From positions 62,001 to 126,000 of the forward strand of contig NZ_JAFEJS010000001.1 of NCBI RefSeq assembly GCF_018555385.1: a DNA stretch of 64,000 nucleotides, written 5' to 3'. The notes under the pieces were generated by a model. The model saw only the letters and a program-made list of their open reading frames with translations, was not told the DNA's origin and made no database searches. Position 1 is the stretch's first letter. Each line of letters starts with the position of its first letter. Source of the DNA: Bifidobacterium santillanense (GTDB taxonomy: Bacteria > Actinomycetota > Actinomycetes > Actinomycetales > Bifidobacteriaceae). Below are positions 29,770 to 39,490 of the stretch, one piece after another. The position numbers and the translations under genes were made by a program.

Positions 29770-29867
29770 CAAGGGGTCGCGGGTTCAAATCCCGCTGGTC
29801 CGACGGTTTAGCCCGGAATTTCAACGATTCCGGGCTTTTTTGTTTACGTCGATAATTGGTCTGGACA
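29770..29867 (+). repeat. att-like direct repeat, right copy (C)
   Basis: 98 bases repeating the tRNA-Pro 3' part, terminator and GTCGATAATTGGTCTGGACA; 91 of 98 positions match copy A. No tRNA 5' half precedes it, as expected for the distal junction of an element integrated into a tRNA 3' end. The terminator stem here is perfect (GCCCGGAAT / ATTCCGGGC). Confidence 0.8.
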
Positions 29868-29933
29868 TGAGGGTTATAGGCCAAAATCTAGCATCTAAAT
29901 TAGATGCTATTACTTTTCCGGTAAGGGGAACGT

Positions 29934-31634
29934 TCATTCCTCGTCGGTGACATGGGCCAAGGCGATGGATCCCAGGATGTTGAGTCTTGGGATGCCCAGC
30001 TCGTCGCATGCATGCAGGTCTAAAGCGGTAGCGACGGTTCCGTCTACTTGCTGGATGAGTGACGTGGTTTCCGGTAGAGGTCGTGCGCTGAGAACGATGG
30101 AGCTTTCCCGTACGAAACGTCGTTGCGGGAATCGTGCTATACGGTCTTGAACGTTCATGTGCCGTTGCTCGCGCAGCCATGTATCGGCCGATTCCACATC
30201 GGAGGATCCGTCGGAGGCCCCGTCGTATTCGAGTACTCGCGCCACGGCTCTCACGGCATTGGATCGTCCGAACTCGGTGTATGCGACGGTCGACGCCACA
30301 TGGTCATCGCCATACCGTTCGGTCAGAATATCCCGTGCGGCGCGTGCAAGACCGGGTTCGGTCCGTAGGGTCAGTATCGGGAAGACTGGCTTCTTCTCGT
30401 TAATGAAACTTTGTGCCGTTACTCCTCGCTTCAGCGGGTTTACTTGTGTGATGCCCAACGCATAGCACACGAGGCTGGCGGCGGCGATCCCCTCGCCGGG
30501 CGTGAACGTGTGCCCCTCTTCCTGAAGACGATGCTTCACGTCGGCGACCGCCAGCAGGTATTCTTCCGCATTCACTAGCCGTATCGCATGAAGCTCATGC
30601 GCCACACGTTCCCTGACGTCGTCAGTCATGGAGACTCCCAGACGCCGCAACCCGTTTTCGGCCAGTTCTCGTATCGCGTCGTTCGCGGTTTTGCCCGGAC
30701 CATAATCGCTGGTTGGCATCAACGAACCCGCAGGCTGCGGATGGAAATTCGCTTCGCATCTTTCGGCGATTCGCAGAGTGTTGTCGCACGCCTCAGGAAT
30801 ATCCGAGAACAGCTGCCTCATTTCCTCGCCGGACTTCAGATAGTATCCGTCCCCATCGAAGCGGAACCGATCCGGATCATCCCAGTGGCATTCGGATTCG
30901 ATGCATAGACGCAACTCCTGAGTCATGCGATCAGCAGCTTTCGCATAATGTGCATCGGCAGTCGCCACGATTGGGGCATTCAGCTTGTCGGCGATCTCGA
31001 GCAGACCGGAACGTACTCGTCGCTCGATCTCCAACCCGTGATCCATGATTTCGATGAAAAAGCTATTGCGACCAAAGATGTCCTGCAATTCTCCGGCCAT
31101 GCGCAGGGCGTCATCAAACTGGCCCAGTCGCAGCCGTGTCTGAATAGCTCCCGATGGACAGCCGGATCCGCAGATCAGACCCGTGGCATACTGTGCCAGC
31201 AGCTGCTGATCTACGCGCGGATATCGCCCGACTCTACCTTCAAGATTCGCGGCGGCCGACATGGCGAGCAGGTTCGACAGGCCTTCGTCTGTTTCCGCCC
31301 ACAGGCTGAGATGGGTGAATCTCCCGTTGCCGCCCACGTCGTCGGGGTTTCTGCGTTCGCCCGGAGTCCGTTCCCATGAAATCGAAGATGCGTCACGGCG
31401 ATCGGTTTCGGGGGTGACATACGCTTCCAGGCCGAGGACCGGTTTGATCCCCGTCTTTCGGCAGGCTTTCCAGAAGTCGAAGAGTCCGGACACACAACCA
31501 TGATCAGTTAGACCGATAGCGGGTTGCCCCATGTTCGCCGCCGCCGTGACCAGCTCATCTACAGTCGAACCGCCGTCGGTCATCGAAAAAACACTGTGCA
31601 CATGAAGATGCGCGAAATCGTCGACACTCATCAT
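29934..31634 (-). CDS. DnaE-derived PHP-domain protein with lost polymerase active site
   Basis: 566 residues, about half of a DnaE. The N-terminal PHP domain is well kept: HLHVH (9-13), LTDHG (42-46), LGLEAYV (E70) and ADAHYA (D227, H229). Residues 230-415 follow DnaE closely (FDGDGYYLKSGEEM, EACDNTLRIAERC). The GS-GAGS-type palm stretch is altered to EGIAAASLVCYALGITQVNP, and the PDFD-D catalytic segment is replaced by FPILTLRTEP (418-427), so both Asp residues are lost. The rest of the palm, beta-binding and OB regions are missing. Polymerase activity is not expected; a phosphoesterase or regulatory role is possible. Start has AAGGA upstream. Lies just outside the island. Confidence 0.8.
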   Translation of the reverse strand: MMSVDDFAHLHVHSVFSMTDGGSTVDELVTAAANMGQPAIGLTDHGCVSGLFDFWKACRKTGIKPVLGLEAYVTPETDRRDASSISWERTPGERRNPDDVGGNGRFTHLSLWAETDEGLSNLLAMSAAANLEGRVGRYPRVDQQLLAQYATGLICGSGCPSGAIQTRLRLGQFDDALRMAGELQDIFGRNSFFIEIMDHGLEIERRVRSGLLEIADKLNAPIVATADAHYAKAADRMTQELRLCIESECHWDDPDRFRFDGDGYYLKSGEEMRQLFSDIPEACDNTLRIAERCEANFHPQPAGSLMPTSDYGPGKTANDAIRELAENGLRRLGVSMTDDVRERVAHELHAIRLVNAEEYLLAVADVKHRLQEEGHTFTPGEGIAAASLVCYALGITQVNPLKRGVTAQSFINEKKPVFPILTLRTEPGLARAARDILTERYGDDHVASTVAYTEFGRSNAVRAVARVLEYDGASDGSSDVESADTWLREQRHMNVQDRIARFPQRRFVRESSIVLSARPLPETTSLIQQVDGTVATALDLHACDELGIPRLNILGSIALAHVTDEE

Positions 31635-31867
31635 CGATATCCTTCCGTGCGAACGTATCGTATAGCTATTATCTCGTATCTCGTGTTATTGCGGAATTCC
31701 GACACATGTTTCCATGGAAAATGCGGACATCGGATGGAGGAGACCTGTTAGGTGGAGCCGGGCCGAACGTAACGCGTACGCCATATGTGCTGTGGCTGCG
31801 TGTGGTGATACCTGCGGATGCGCCGGCATCTCGGCGTTCCGTCCGGAAGTCGGGTAACCTGTAGGCC

Positions 31868-32440
31868 GTGACTGACGGAACCACACGAACCGCGCAAACG
31901 CTGAAGACCACGCGAGCGCGGAAGACCGGCAAACCGGCGCGGCCGGATAGGCCGGAGAAATACGAGCGCGGCACGCGTTCGTACACGATGTCGCACATCC
32001 GCGGCAAGGACACCTCGATCGAGGTGCTGGTGCGCAGCTACCTGTTCCGCCGCGGTCTGCGGTTCCGCAAGAACGACCGCCGCTATCCCGGGCACCCCGA
32101 CGTGGTGCTGCCGAAATACCGCACGATCGTGTTCGTCAACGGCTGCTTCTGGCACATGCACGAGGGGTGTCCCCGCTGCTCGATGCCGAAGTCGAACGTG
32201 GAGTTCTGGACCGCGAAGCTGCTGCGCAACCGCGAGCGCGACGTCGCGCAGCGGGCCGAGCTCGCGGCGGCCGGGTGGCGCGTCATCGTCGTCTGGGAGT
32301 GCGAGTTGGCGAAGGCGGTGCGCGAGGATCGTCTCGCGCGTCTCTACGATCAGATCGTCGTCGGTGCCGACGCTGGTGCCGGCCCGGGCATGGATGCCGG
32401 TCCGGGTCCGTCGTCCGAGGAATCGGTGGGCCGGAACTGA
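31868..32440 (+). CDS. vsr: Very short patch repair endonuclease Vsr
   Basis: 190 residues from GTG 31868. The core (about 35-150) matches Vsr: TRSYTMSHIRGKDTSIE, the catalytic Asp in GHPDVVLPKY, FVNGCFWHMHEGC with zinc-type Cys/His, and VIVVWECEL. Vsr nicks at T:G mismatches arising from 5-methylcytosine deamination. The N-terminal 35 residues are a basic extension, and the last 40 are Gly/Asp-rich low complexity. No cytosine methylase is adjacent, so it is an orphan within this window. Confidence 0.9.
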   Translation: MTDGTTRTAQTLKTTRARKTGKPARPDRPEKYERGTRSYTMSHIRGKDTSIEVLVRSYLFRRGLRFRKNDRRYPGHPDVVLPKYRTIVFVNGCFWHMHEGCPRCSMPKSNVEFWTAKLLRNRERDVAQRAELAAAGWRVIVVWECELAKAVREDRLARLYDQIVVGADAGAGPGMDAGPGPSSEESVGRN

Positions 32441-32663
32441 GGGGCGCCGCGCATCTCCCGTCCGGCTGTGCGTCCGTCATCCGAACGGGGAAGACATGCA
32501 GGATGTCTTCCCGCATACCCCCTCCGGACGGCGTGTTCACGATTCCTTCACCCCCTATGTACCCCCGTTGCGCGGGAACGGGCGTGTTTCCACTAGACTG
32601 GACACCAGTTTCGAAAAGCGAAGGCCGCAAGGGCCGCAACCTCGCAACCTAAGGAGTACAAGA

Positions 32664-34091
32664 GTGTCCGACGTGTTCGACCTGTCCGCAGCCAAGATGC
32701 GCGACCACGGCATGAGCGAGATGGCCATCAACCAGTTCAGGCGGCTGTATGACGTCTGGCGCAACGAGGAGGCCTCGAGCTGGATCCGCGAATCGGACGT
32801 GGAGCCCCTCACCGGCGTGCCGAGCTTCCATGACGTCTACAAGACCATCGATCACGACAAGGCCATCGACGCCTTCTCCAAGACCGCGTTCCTCAAGCTC
32901 AACGGCGGACTCGGCACCTCGATGGGACTCGACTGCGCCAAGTCGCTGCTGCCGGTGCGCCGCCACAAGGCCAAGCAGATGCGGTTCATCGACATCATCC
33001 TCGGCCAGGTCATCACCGCGCGCACCCGTCTCGGCGTCGAGCTGCCGCTGACCCTGATGAACTCCTTCCGCACCTCCAAGGACACGATGAAGGTGCTGCA
33101 CTACAATCGCAAGTTCCATCAGGAGAACATCCCGATGGAGATCATCCAGCACGTCGAGCCGAAGATCGATCTGGCCACCGGTGCGCCGGTCTCCTTCCCC
33201 GCGGATCCGGACCTCGAGTGGTGCCCGCCGGGACACGGCGATCTGTTCTCCACCATCTGGGAGTCGGGTCTGCTCGACAGGCTCGAGGAGAACGGCTTCA
33301 AGTACCTGTTCATCTCCAACTCGGACAACCTCGGCGCGCGCCCCTCGCGCACGCTGGCCCAGCACTTCGAGAACACCGGCGCCCCGTTCATGGTCGAGGT
33401 CGCCACGCGCACCTACGCCGACCGCAAGGGCGGCCACATCGTGCGCGACAAGAGGACGGGCCGTCTCATGCTGCGCGAGATGAGCCAGGTGCACGCCGAC
33501 GACAAGGCCGACGCGCAGAACATCAGGAAGCACCCGTACTTCAACACGAACTCCATCTGGGTGCGCGTCGATGCGCTCAAGGCCAAGCTCGCCGAGTACG
33601 ACGGCGTGCTGCCGCTGCCGGTCATCCGCAACCACAAGACCGTTGACCCCACGGATCCCGACTCCACGCCGGTGCTCCAGCTGGAGACCGCGATGGGCGC
33701 GGCCATCGGCCTGTTCGACGGCGCGATCTGCGTGCAGGTGGACCGCATGCGCTTCCTGCCGGTCAAGACCACCGACGACCTGTTCATCATGCGCTCCGAC
33801 CGCTTCCACCTGACCGACACGTACGAGATGGAGGACGGCAACTACATCTTCCCGAACGTGACGCTCGACCCGCGCTACTACAAGAACATCCACGACTTCG
33901 ACGAGCGCTTCCCGTACAACGTGCCGTCGCTGGCCGCGGCCAACTCGGTGACGATCGAGGGAGACTGGACCTTCGGCCGCGACGTCATCATGTTCGCCGA
34001 CGCGAAGCTCGAGGACGAGGGCGAGCCCCGGTACGTGCCGAACGGCGAGTACGTCGGCCCCCAGGGCGTCGAACCCGACAACTGGATCTGA
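32664..34091 (+). CDS. ugpA: UTP-glucose-1-phosphate uridylyltransferase (UDPGP family)
   Basis: 475 residues from GTG 32664, preceded by AAGGAG. This eukaryote-like family is distinct from GalU. The nucleotide-binding loop LNGGLGTSMGLDCAKSLLPV (about 73-92), the NSDNLGARPS motif and FNTNSIWV are visible. It makes UDP-glucose from UTP and glucose-1-phosphate, feeding the Leloir and human-milk-sugar pathways in bifidobacteria. The frame is open much further upstream, but that part shows low-complexity translation and no RBS. Confidence 0.92.
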   Translation: MSDVFDLSAAKMRDHGMSEMAINQFRRLYDVWRNEEASSWIRESDVEPLTGVPSFHDVYKTIDHDKAIDAFSKTAFLKLNGGLGTSMGLDCAKSLLPVRRHKAKQMRFIDIILGQVITARTRLGVELPLTLMNSFRTSKDTMKVLHYNRKFHQENIPMEIIQHVEPKIDLATGAPVSFPADPDLEWCPPGHGDLFSTIWESGLLDRLEENGFKYLFISNSDNLGARPSRTLAQHFENTGAPFMVEVATRTYADRKGGHIVRDKRTGRLMLREMSQVHADDKADAQNIRKHPYFNTNSIWVRVDALKAKLAEYDGVLPLPVIRNHKTVDPTDPDSTPVLQLETAMGAAIGLFDGAICVQVDRMRFLPVKTTDDLFIMRSDRFHLTDTYEMEDGNYIFPNVTLDPRYYKNIHDFDERFPYNVPSLAAANSVTIEGDWTFGRDVIMFADAKLEDEGEPRYVPNGEYVGPQGVEPDNWI

Positions 34092-34109
34092 TCGCCGTCC
34101 GCCGCCCGG

Positions 34110-35564
34110 TCAGCGTCGCTGGCGCGCCCCGTCCCGCACCAGGAACGACAGCGCGAACGCGAGCAGCGACACCGCCGTCGAGACCATGAACACCGCGTCG
34201 ACCCCGTGCGCGAGGCCCGCCTCGGACGAGCCCGCCACGGAGGCCGGCAGCGTGTGCGTGGTCATCACCGTGAAGCAGATGGCGATGCCGATCGCGGCCA
34301 TTGTCTGACGCAGCGTGTTGTTCATCGCCGTGCCGTGGGGGATGAGCGGACCGGTCAGCTGGTTCAGGGCCGTGGTGGTCAGCGGCATCAGGCAGAACGC
34401 CACGCCGGTCATCATCAGCGTGAAGAACAGGGCCGGCCACCATGCGGGCGTGTCGGCGCCCATGCGCGAGAGCATGAACGCCGAGAACGCGACCAATGCG
34501 ATCGCCGGCGGCGCGATCCTGCGGATGCCGACGCGGTCGAAGAGGCGTCCGGCGACCGGATTGAAGACGCCCTCCGCGACGCCGCCGCCCATGAGCAGCA
34601 GGCCGGACTGCAGGGCGGTCATCCCCAGCGAATCCTGGATGTACATCGGCAGGATGTTCATCGTCGTGATGAACGTGACGAACACGAGCACCACGACGAT
34701 CATGGGCAGCGTGAACATCGGTTTGGCGAAGACGCGGAAGTCGAGCATCGGGCGGCTCAGCCGCAGCTGACGGCCGATGAACAGGCACAGCGCGACGACT
34801 CCCACGACGAGCGACCCGAGCGTGTCCGGGGAGGTCCAACCGGACTGGCCGGCAAGGCTGAACCCGAGCAGCAGACCGCCGAATCCGAGCGTGGAGAGCG
34901 CGACCGATGCCACGTCGATGGTCGGATCGGTGGGCGTGGTCACGTCGCGCACGGTCGGGACGGCGACGGCCAGCACGACCACGGCGATGACGATGAGCGG
35001 GACGAACAGGAACCTCCACGGCAGGAAGTCGATGATGAACCCGGACATGGTCGGGCCCAGGGCCGGCGCGAACGCGATCACCAGTCCGAACCACCCCATC
35101 GCGGTGCCGCGGCGCTCCGGTGGGAACGTGACGAACAGGACCGTCTGCAGCAGCGGCATGAGAATGCCGGCGCCGGTGGCCTGCAGCACGCGTCCGGCCA
35201 GCAGCACCCAGAATCCGGGCGCCGCCACGCACACGAGTGTGCCGAACAGGAACATGCCGACCGCGTAGAGGAACAGCTGGCGCGTGGTGAACCTCTGGAT
35301 GAGGAACGCGGTGATCGGGATCATGATGCCGTTGGTGAGCATGAACCCGGTGCTCAGCCACTGCGCCATGTTGCTGGTGATGCCGAACTCGCGCATGAGG
35401 TGCGGCAGCGCCGACGTCATCAGCGTCTGGTTGAGGATCGCGGTGAAGCTGCCCACCATCATCACGACGATCGGGATCAGGGAGACGGAGCGGCGCTGCG
35501 GCAGTGGCGTCCGTACGGACCGGTCGGACCGGGATGACTGGTTTTCGGGCGTGACGGAACTCAT
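34110..35564 (-). CDS. DHA2-type MFS multidrug exporter
   Basis: 484 residues with about 14 membrane helices, the EmrB/QacA pattern. Motif C-like FGLVIAFAPALGPTMSGF, motif A-like GRLFDRVGIRR and LNQTLMTSALPHLMREF near the start fit drug:proton antiporters. ATG 35564 has GGAGG five bases upstream. It is transcribed divergently from the TetR regulator gene, which is the likely repressor. The substrate is unknown. Confidence 0.92.
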   Translation of the reverse strand: MSSVTPENQSSRSDRSVRTPLPQRRSVSLIPIVVMMVGSFTAILNQTLMTSALPHLMREFGITSNMAQWLSTGFMLTNGIMIPITAFLIQRFTTRQLFLYAVGMFLFGTLVCVAAPGFWVLLAGRVLQATGAGILMPLLQTVLFVTFPPERRGTAMGWFGLVIAFAPALGPTMSGFIIDFLPWRFLFVPLIVIAVVVLAVAVPTVRDVTTPTDPTIDVASVALSTLGFGGLLLGFSLAGQSGWTSPDTLGSLVVGVVALCLFIGRQLRLSRPMLDFRVFAKPMFTLPMIVVVLVFVTFITTMNILPMYIQDSLGMTALQSGLLLMGGGVAEGVFNPVAGRLFDRVGIRRIAPPAIALVAFSAFMLSRMGADTPAWWPALFFTLMMTGVAFCLMPLTTTALNQLTGPLIPHGTAMNNTLRQTMAAIGIAICFTVMTTHTLPASVAGSSEAGLAHGVDAVFMVSTAVSLLAFALSFLVRDGARQRR

Positions 35565-35797
35565 GGATGCCTCCGGATATCTCGCGTGTGGTGAAAGGAA
35601 TATCCGGCCGATTTCGGTCGTCGCCGCATGTCCGCACGGAACGCGCGGATGCGATCCGCGGATTCGCGGGCCGCGGCGTCGTAGCCCCCGCCGGGTGTTG
35701 ACGGTTGACCAGTCTATCGCCGCGGGGGACAAGATGCCCCGGCCCGGACGCTGCCGGGGGCGTCCCATGTACGTTTCGGTGTGTAAGGTCGGCTGGT

Positions 35798-36385
35798 ATG
35801 AGTCAGCAGGGGACCCGCGCGCAGCGCCGCTTCGACCCGGAACGCAGGGAACGCATCATCGACGCCTGCCTCGACGTGATAGCCGAGCGCGGCGTCTCCG
35901 GCACGTCGCACCGCACGGTCGCGGCCGCCGCGGATGTGCCGCTCGGATCGATGACCTATCATTTCGACGGCATGTCGGACCTGCTGCATCAGGCGTTCGA
36001 ACGGTTCGCGCAGCGCAGCATCGACGTGTTCGCCGACCGCATGCGGGGCGCGCGGAACGCCGACGAGGCGTGCGAGATCGTCGCCCGACACATCGAGGGC
36101 GATCTGCTCGTCACGCAGCGTGATCTCAACATCAACCTCGAGTTCTACACGCTCGCCGCGCGCGATCCCGCCTATCGAGACCTCACCGACCGGTGGATGC
36201 GCGCGTCCCTGACCGAATTGGAGCGGTTCTTCGATCCCGCCACCGCCCAGCTGATCGACGCGCTGATCGAGGGGCTCACCCTGCACCGCGCGCTGGGCGG
36301 CGGCCCGCGCGACCACGCCGTCATCCTCGATGGCGTGCGTCGCGCGGCGGGTGCGGCGTCCGCCACGCGCGCCGTCTCACCGTGA
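35798..36385 (+). CDS. TetR family transcriptional regulator
   Basis: 195 residues. The helix-turn-helix region is at about 17-63 (RERIIDACLDVIAERGV, SHRTVAAAADVPLGSMTYHF). The C-terminal domain is all-helical and ligand-binding. It is divergent from the MFS exporter with 233 bp between starts, so it likely represses that gene and itself. The spacer contains GTTGAC twice in tandem (35697-35709), a possible operator part, though without clear dyad symmetry. Confidence 0.92.
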   Translation: MSQQGTRAQRRFDPERRERIIDACLDVIAERGVSGTSHRTVAAAADVPLGSMTYHFDGMSDLLHQAFERFAQRSIDVFADRMRGARNADEACEIVARHIEGDLLVTQRDLNINLEFYTLAARDPAYRDLTDRWMRASLTELERFFDPATAQLIDALIEGLTLHRALGGGPRDHAVILDGVRRAAGAASATRAVSP

Positions 36386-36508
36386 TCCGCCCACCGTGCG
36401 GTACCCCGGGCCGCTCCTGTGCCGGACGGGTGCTATATTGCCCCGCGTGGCGATCGTCCGACGACACGCGGGCGGTCCCGGAGAAGTGAGGTATAGAAGG
36501 AGAGATAC

Positions 36509-37318
36509 ATGGCGGAGCGCGGCATACGTACCAGGGCGTTGCGGGCGGCGTTCCCGCTGACCGTGCCGATCGCGCTGGGATTCCTGTTCCTCGGTTGCTC
36601 GTACGGCATGCTCATGGGCGCCAAGGGGTTCTCGTTCATCTGGCCGATGTGCATGAGCGCGCTCATCTTCGCCGGATCGATGGAGTTCGTCACCGTGAAC
36701 CTGCTGCTGTCCGCGTTCAACCCCGTGACGGCGTTCCTGCTCGCCCTGATGGTCAACGCGCGCCACCTGTTCTACGGTCTGTCGATGCTGGGCCGGTTCA
36801 AGGGACTCGGATGGAAGCGGGCGTATCTGATCTTCGGCATGTGCGACGAGACGTTCGCCATCAACTCCACCGCGCGCATCCCCGATGGCGTGGACCGGGG
36901 ATGGTTCTACCTGTGGGTCACGCTCCTCAACCAGCTGTACTGGGTGGTCGGCGCCACGGTGGGCGGCCTCATCGGCGGTAACCTGCCGTTCGACACGGAC
37001 GGCCTCGAATTCGTGCTGACGGCCCTGTTCCTCGTCATCTTCCTCGACCAGTGGGTCGGGGAGAGCGCCGGATGGCGCGGCCATGCCAGCGCCCTGATCG
37101 GCGTGCTCGCCTCGGCCGCCTGTCTGGCCGTCTTCGGTCCGGACGACTTCATGATCCCGTCGCTGATCGCGCTGATCATCCTGTTCGTCGCGCTGCGGCC
37201 GTGGCTCGACGAGCTCGCGCCGGACCGGAAGTCCGCCGACGTGCGGCACGGCGACGGACGGTGCGATGACGCGGACCATGCGGATGATGTGAGCGACGCG
37301 AAGGAGGAGACGCGATGA
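36509..37318 (+). CDS. azlC: AzlC family branched-chain amino acid exporter subunit
   Basis: 269 residues, 7-8 membrane helices. The N-terminal motif FPLTVPIALGFLFLGCSYG and AGSMEFVTVNLLLSAFNP are typical of AzlC. RBS GAAGGAGAG. It overlaps azlD by ATGA. Together they export branched-chain amino acids or analogues in known cases. The acidic C-terminal tail (HADDVSDAKEE) is unremarkable. Confidence 0.92.
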   Translation: MAERGIRTRALRAAFPLTVPIALGFLFLGCSYGMLMGAKGFSFIWPMCMSALIFAGSMEFVTVNLLLSAFNPVTAFLLALMVNARHLFYGLSMLGRFKGLGWKRAYLIFGMCDETFAINSTARIPDGVDRGWFYLWVTLLNQLYWVVGATVGGLIGGNLPFDTDGLEFVLTALFLVIFLDQWVGESAGWRGHASALIGVLASAACLAVFGPDDFMIPSLIALIILFVALRPWLDELAPDRKSADVRHGDGRCDDADHADDVSDAKEETR

Positions 37319-37647
37319 CGATGACCGTGATCCAGGGGGTGCTCACCGTCGCGGCCGTGGCGATCGGCACGATGCTCACCCGCTTCCTGCCGTTCCTCGT
37401 GTTCCCCGAATCGAAGCGCCCGCCGCGCATCGTGGAGTACTTCGGCAGGGTCCTGCCGTACGCGATGACCGGCCTGCTCGTCGTCTACGCACTGCGCGAC
37501 ACCCCGATCACCACCGGCAGCCACGGCGCCCCCGAGCTCATCGCCTGTCTGGTGATCGTCGCCCTGCACCTGTGGCGGCGCAGCATGCTGCTCTCCATCG
37601 CCGGCGGCACGATCGTGTACATGCTGCTCATCCAGCTCGTGTTCTGA
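37315..37647 (+). CDS. azlD: AzlD family partner subunit
   Basis: 110 residues, 3-4 membrane helices. The motif GTMLTRFLPFLVFPESK and LPYAMTGLLVVYALRD are the AzlD signature. Translation is coupled to azlC by ATGA. Confidence 0.92.
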   Translation: MTMTVIQGVLTVAAVAIGTMLTRFLPFLVFPESKRPPRIVEYFGRVLPYAMTGLLVVYALRDTPITTGSHGAPELIACLVIVALHLWRRSMLLSIAGGTIVYMLLIQLVF

Positions 37648-37693
37648 GAATCGGAAGCCCCAAGGATCGGGAAGAGAAAGGGAGGAGAGGTCG

Positions 37694-38671
37694 ATGCGGC
37701 AATTCGACATCGTGCTCGGCCAGATGGTCGGCATGGCCGTGATGATGGCGGTCGGCTACATCTGCGTGAGGACCAGGGTGCTGGGCGAGGCCGCGCTGGG
37801 CGGCATCTGCTCGCTGATCCTCAAGGTCGGCATCCCGCTGCTCGTGTTCTCCAACGCCGTCGCCGGCACCACGCGCGCCGACCTCATCGGCTCCGACTCG
37901 ATCATCGTGATGACTCTCGTCATGTACGGCCTGCTCATCGCCGTGTTCACCCTGCTGTCGATCGCGCTGCGTCTGAGGCGCGAACGCGGCCGCATGTTCC
38001 GCGGCTGTTTCGTGTTCGGCAACGCCGGCTTCATCGGGCTGCCGCTCGTCATCGCGCTGTTCCCGACCAAGGGCGCGCTCTACTTCGCGCTCATGTCGAT
38101 CGTCGACCAGTTCCTGCTGTGGACGTATGGCGTGTGGACGTGCCGGAAGGTCGACGACCGTCAGACGAGCGCCGACGGGCGCCCGGCGCGCGGCTGGCTC
38201 GACCGGCTCGCCCCGCTCGTGAGCCCGGCCCTGATCGCCGTGGTGCTCGCCGTGGTCCTGATCCTCGCCGACGTGCGCGTGCCCGGGGTGGTGCTCGCCC
38301 CGCTGCAGAAGCTCGGCGGCGTCGCCTCGCCGCTGTCGATGGTGTATCTGGGCGGACTGTTCGCCCTGCGCGACTGGACGGGCGTGCTGCGCAAGTACGA
38401 ACTGTACGTGGGTGTCCTCGCCAAGATGCTGGCGTTCCCGATCGGCTTCTACGCGCTGCTCACCTACGTGCCGCCGATGATCGGCCTGCCCGCCGCGAAC
38501 CCCGATATGGTCCACATGATGACGCTCATCTCCGGCCTGCCGACGATGAGCACGATGGTCATGTTCGCCGAGCGCGAGCGCAACCAGCCCGAATACGCGA
38601 TCGGCATGGTGCTCGTCACCACCCTGGCGAGCCTGTTCACCCTGACCGCCGTCTCGTTCCTCGTGTTCTGA
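37694..38671 (+). CDS. AEC family transporter (auxin efflux carrier-like / malate permease)
   Basis: 325 residues, about ten helices in two inverted halves. GNAGFIGLPLVIALFPTKGA is the AEC first-repeat signature, and GLPTMSTMVMFAERER the second. RBS GGGAGGAG upstream. It follows azlD by 46 bp and may share its transcript. Substrate probably an organic acid or amino-acid derivative; not determinable. Confidence 0.88.
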   Translation: MRQFDIVLGQMVGMAVMMAVGYICVRTRVLGEAALGGICSLILKVGIPLLVFSNAVAGTTRADLIGSDSIIVMTLVMYGLLIAVFTLLSIALRLRRERGRMFRGCFVFGNAGFIGLPLVIALFPTKGALYFALMSIVDQFLLWTYGVWTCRKVDDRQTSADGRPARGWLDRLAPLVSPALIAVVLAVVLILADVRVPGVVLAPLQKLGGVASPLSMVYLGGLFALRDWTGVLRKYELYVGVLAKMLAFPIGFYALLTYVPPMIGLPAANPDMVHMMTLISGLPTMSTMVMFAERERNQPEYAIGMVLVTTLASLFTLTAVSFLVF

Positions 38672-38704
38672 TCGTCCCTCCGCCCGTTTCTCCGTCGGAC
38701 CGCG

Positions 38705-39490
38705 TCACCGGCGCGGTTTGCCGCCGTTCATGAACGCGGCGATGCGCCGGGTCAGTGCGCGCGGAAGCGCCCGCTCGGCGAACGCGCCCCATCTCGTGAA
38801 CGAGCCGTGGTAGGCGAGGACGGCCCCGGCGTTCATCCTCCGGTACGCGTACAGCGCGAGCGCGCGGGCGCTCGCGGGCCGGGTCATCGTGAAGAAGTTC
38901 CGTCCGGACATGCGCGCCGCCTTCGCGAAGCCGGTGGACGTCGGCCCCGGACACACGCACGTGACCGTCACGCCGGTGCCGCGCAGCTCGTGGGCGACCG
39001 CCTCGGACAGGGACCGCACGAACGCCTTCGACGCGAAGTACATCGCCATGTACGGGCCGGCCATCATCGAGGCGACCGACGAGATGTTGAGGATCCTGCC
39101 GTGCCCGGCGTCGCGCATGTCGCGGCCGTACAGGTAGGTGAGCGTCGCCAGCGCCTCCATGTCGAGCCGCATCATCGTGCGCTGACGGCTCCAGTCGGCG
39201 TCGAGGTACGCCGTCCAGTCGCTGAATCCGGCGTTGTTGACCAGGACGTCGACGTCGAACCCGCGCGAACGGGTGAATTCGTGCAGGCGCTCCGGTGCGC
39301 CGTCCTCGCCCAGATCCGCCGCGAACACCGCCACATGCACGCCGCAGTCGCGTTCCAGCACCGACTTCACATGCTCCAGTCCCGTCTCGTCGCGTGCGGC
39401 GACCACCAGATCGTGGCCGTCGCGGGCCAGCAGCGTCGCCAGCTCACGGCCGATGCCGCCCGACGCGCCTGTCACCACAGCGTATGCCAT
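38705..39490 (-). CDS. Short-chain dehydrogenase/reductase
   Basis: 261 residues. NAD(P)-binding TGASGGIGRELA, VNNAG, and the catalytic Ser...YxxxK as ISSVASMMAGPYMAMYFASK (the Tyr in MYFASK). The ATG at 39490 gives the family-typical start MAYAVVTGASG. GGAGG is present but only 2 bases away. Substrate unknown; the C-terminal region resembles SDRs acting on lipid-like or steroid-like substrates. Confidence 0.9.
   Translation of the reverse strand: MAYAVVTGASGGIGRELATLLARDGHDLVVAARDETGLEHVKSVLERDCGVHVAVFAADLGEDGAPERLHEFTRSRGFDVDVLVNNAGFSDWTAYLDADWSRQRTMMRLDMEALATLTYLYGRDMRDAGHGRILNISSVASMMAGPYMAMYFASKAFVRSLSEAVAHELRGTGVTVTCVCPGPTSTGFAKAARMSGRNFFTMTRPASARALALYAYRRMNAGAVLAYHGSFTRWGAFAERALPRALTRRIAAFMNGGKPRR

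Noticed and set aside
29934..31634. Calling this gene a functional DNA polymerase III alpha subunit
   Set aside because: Catalytic Asp residues and the C-terminal half are missing.
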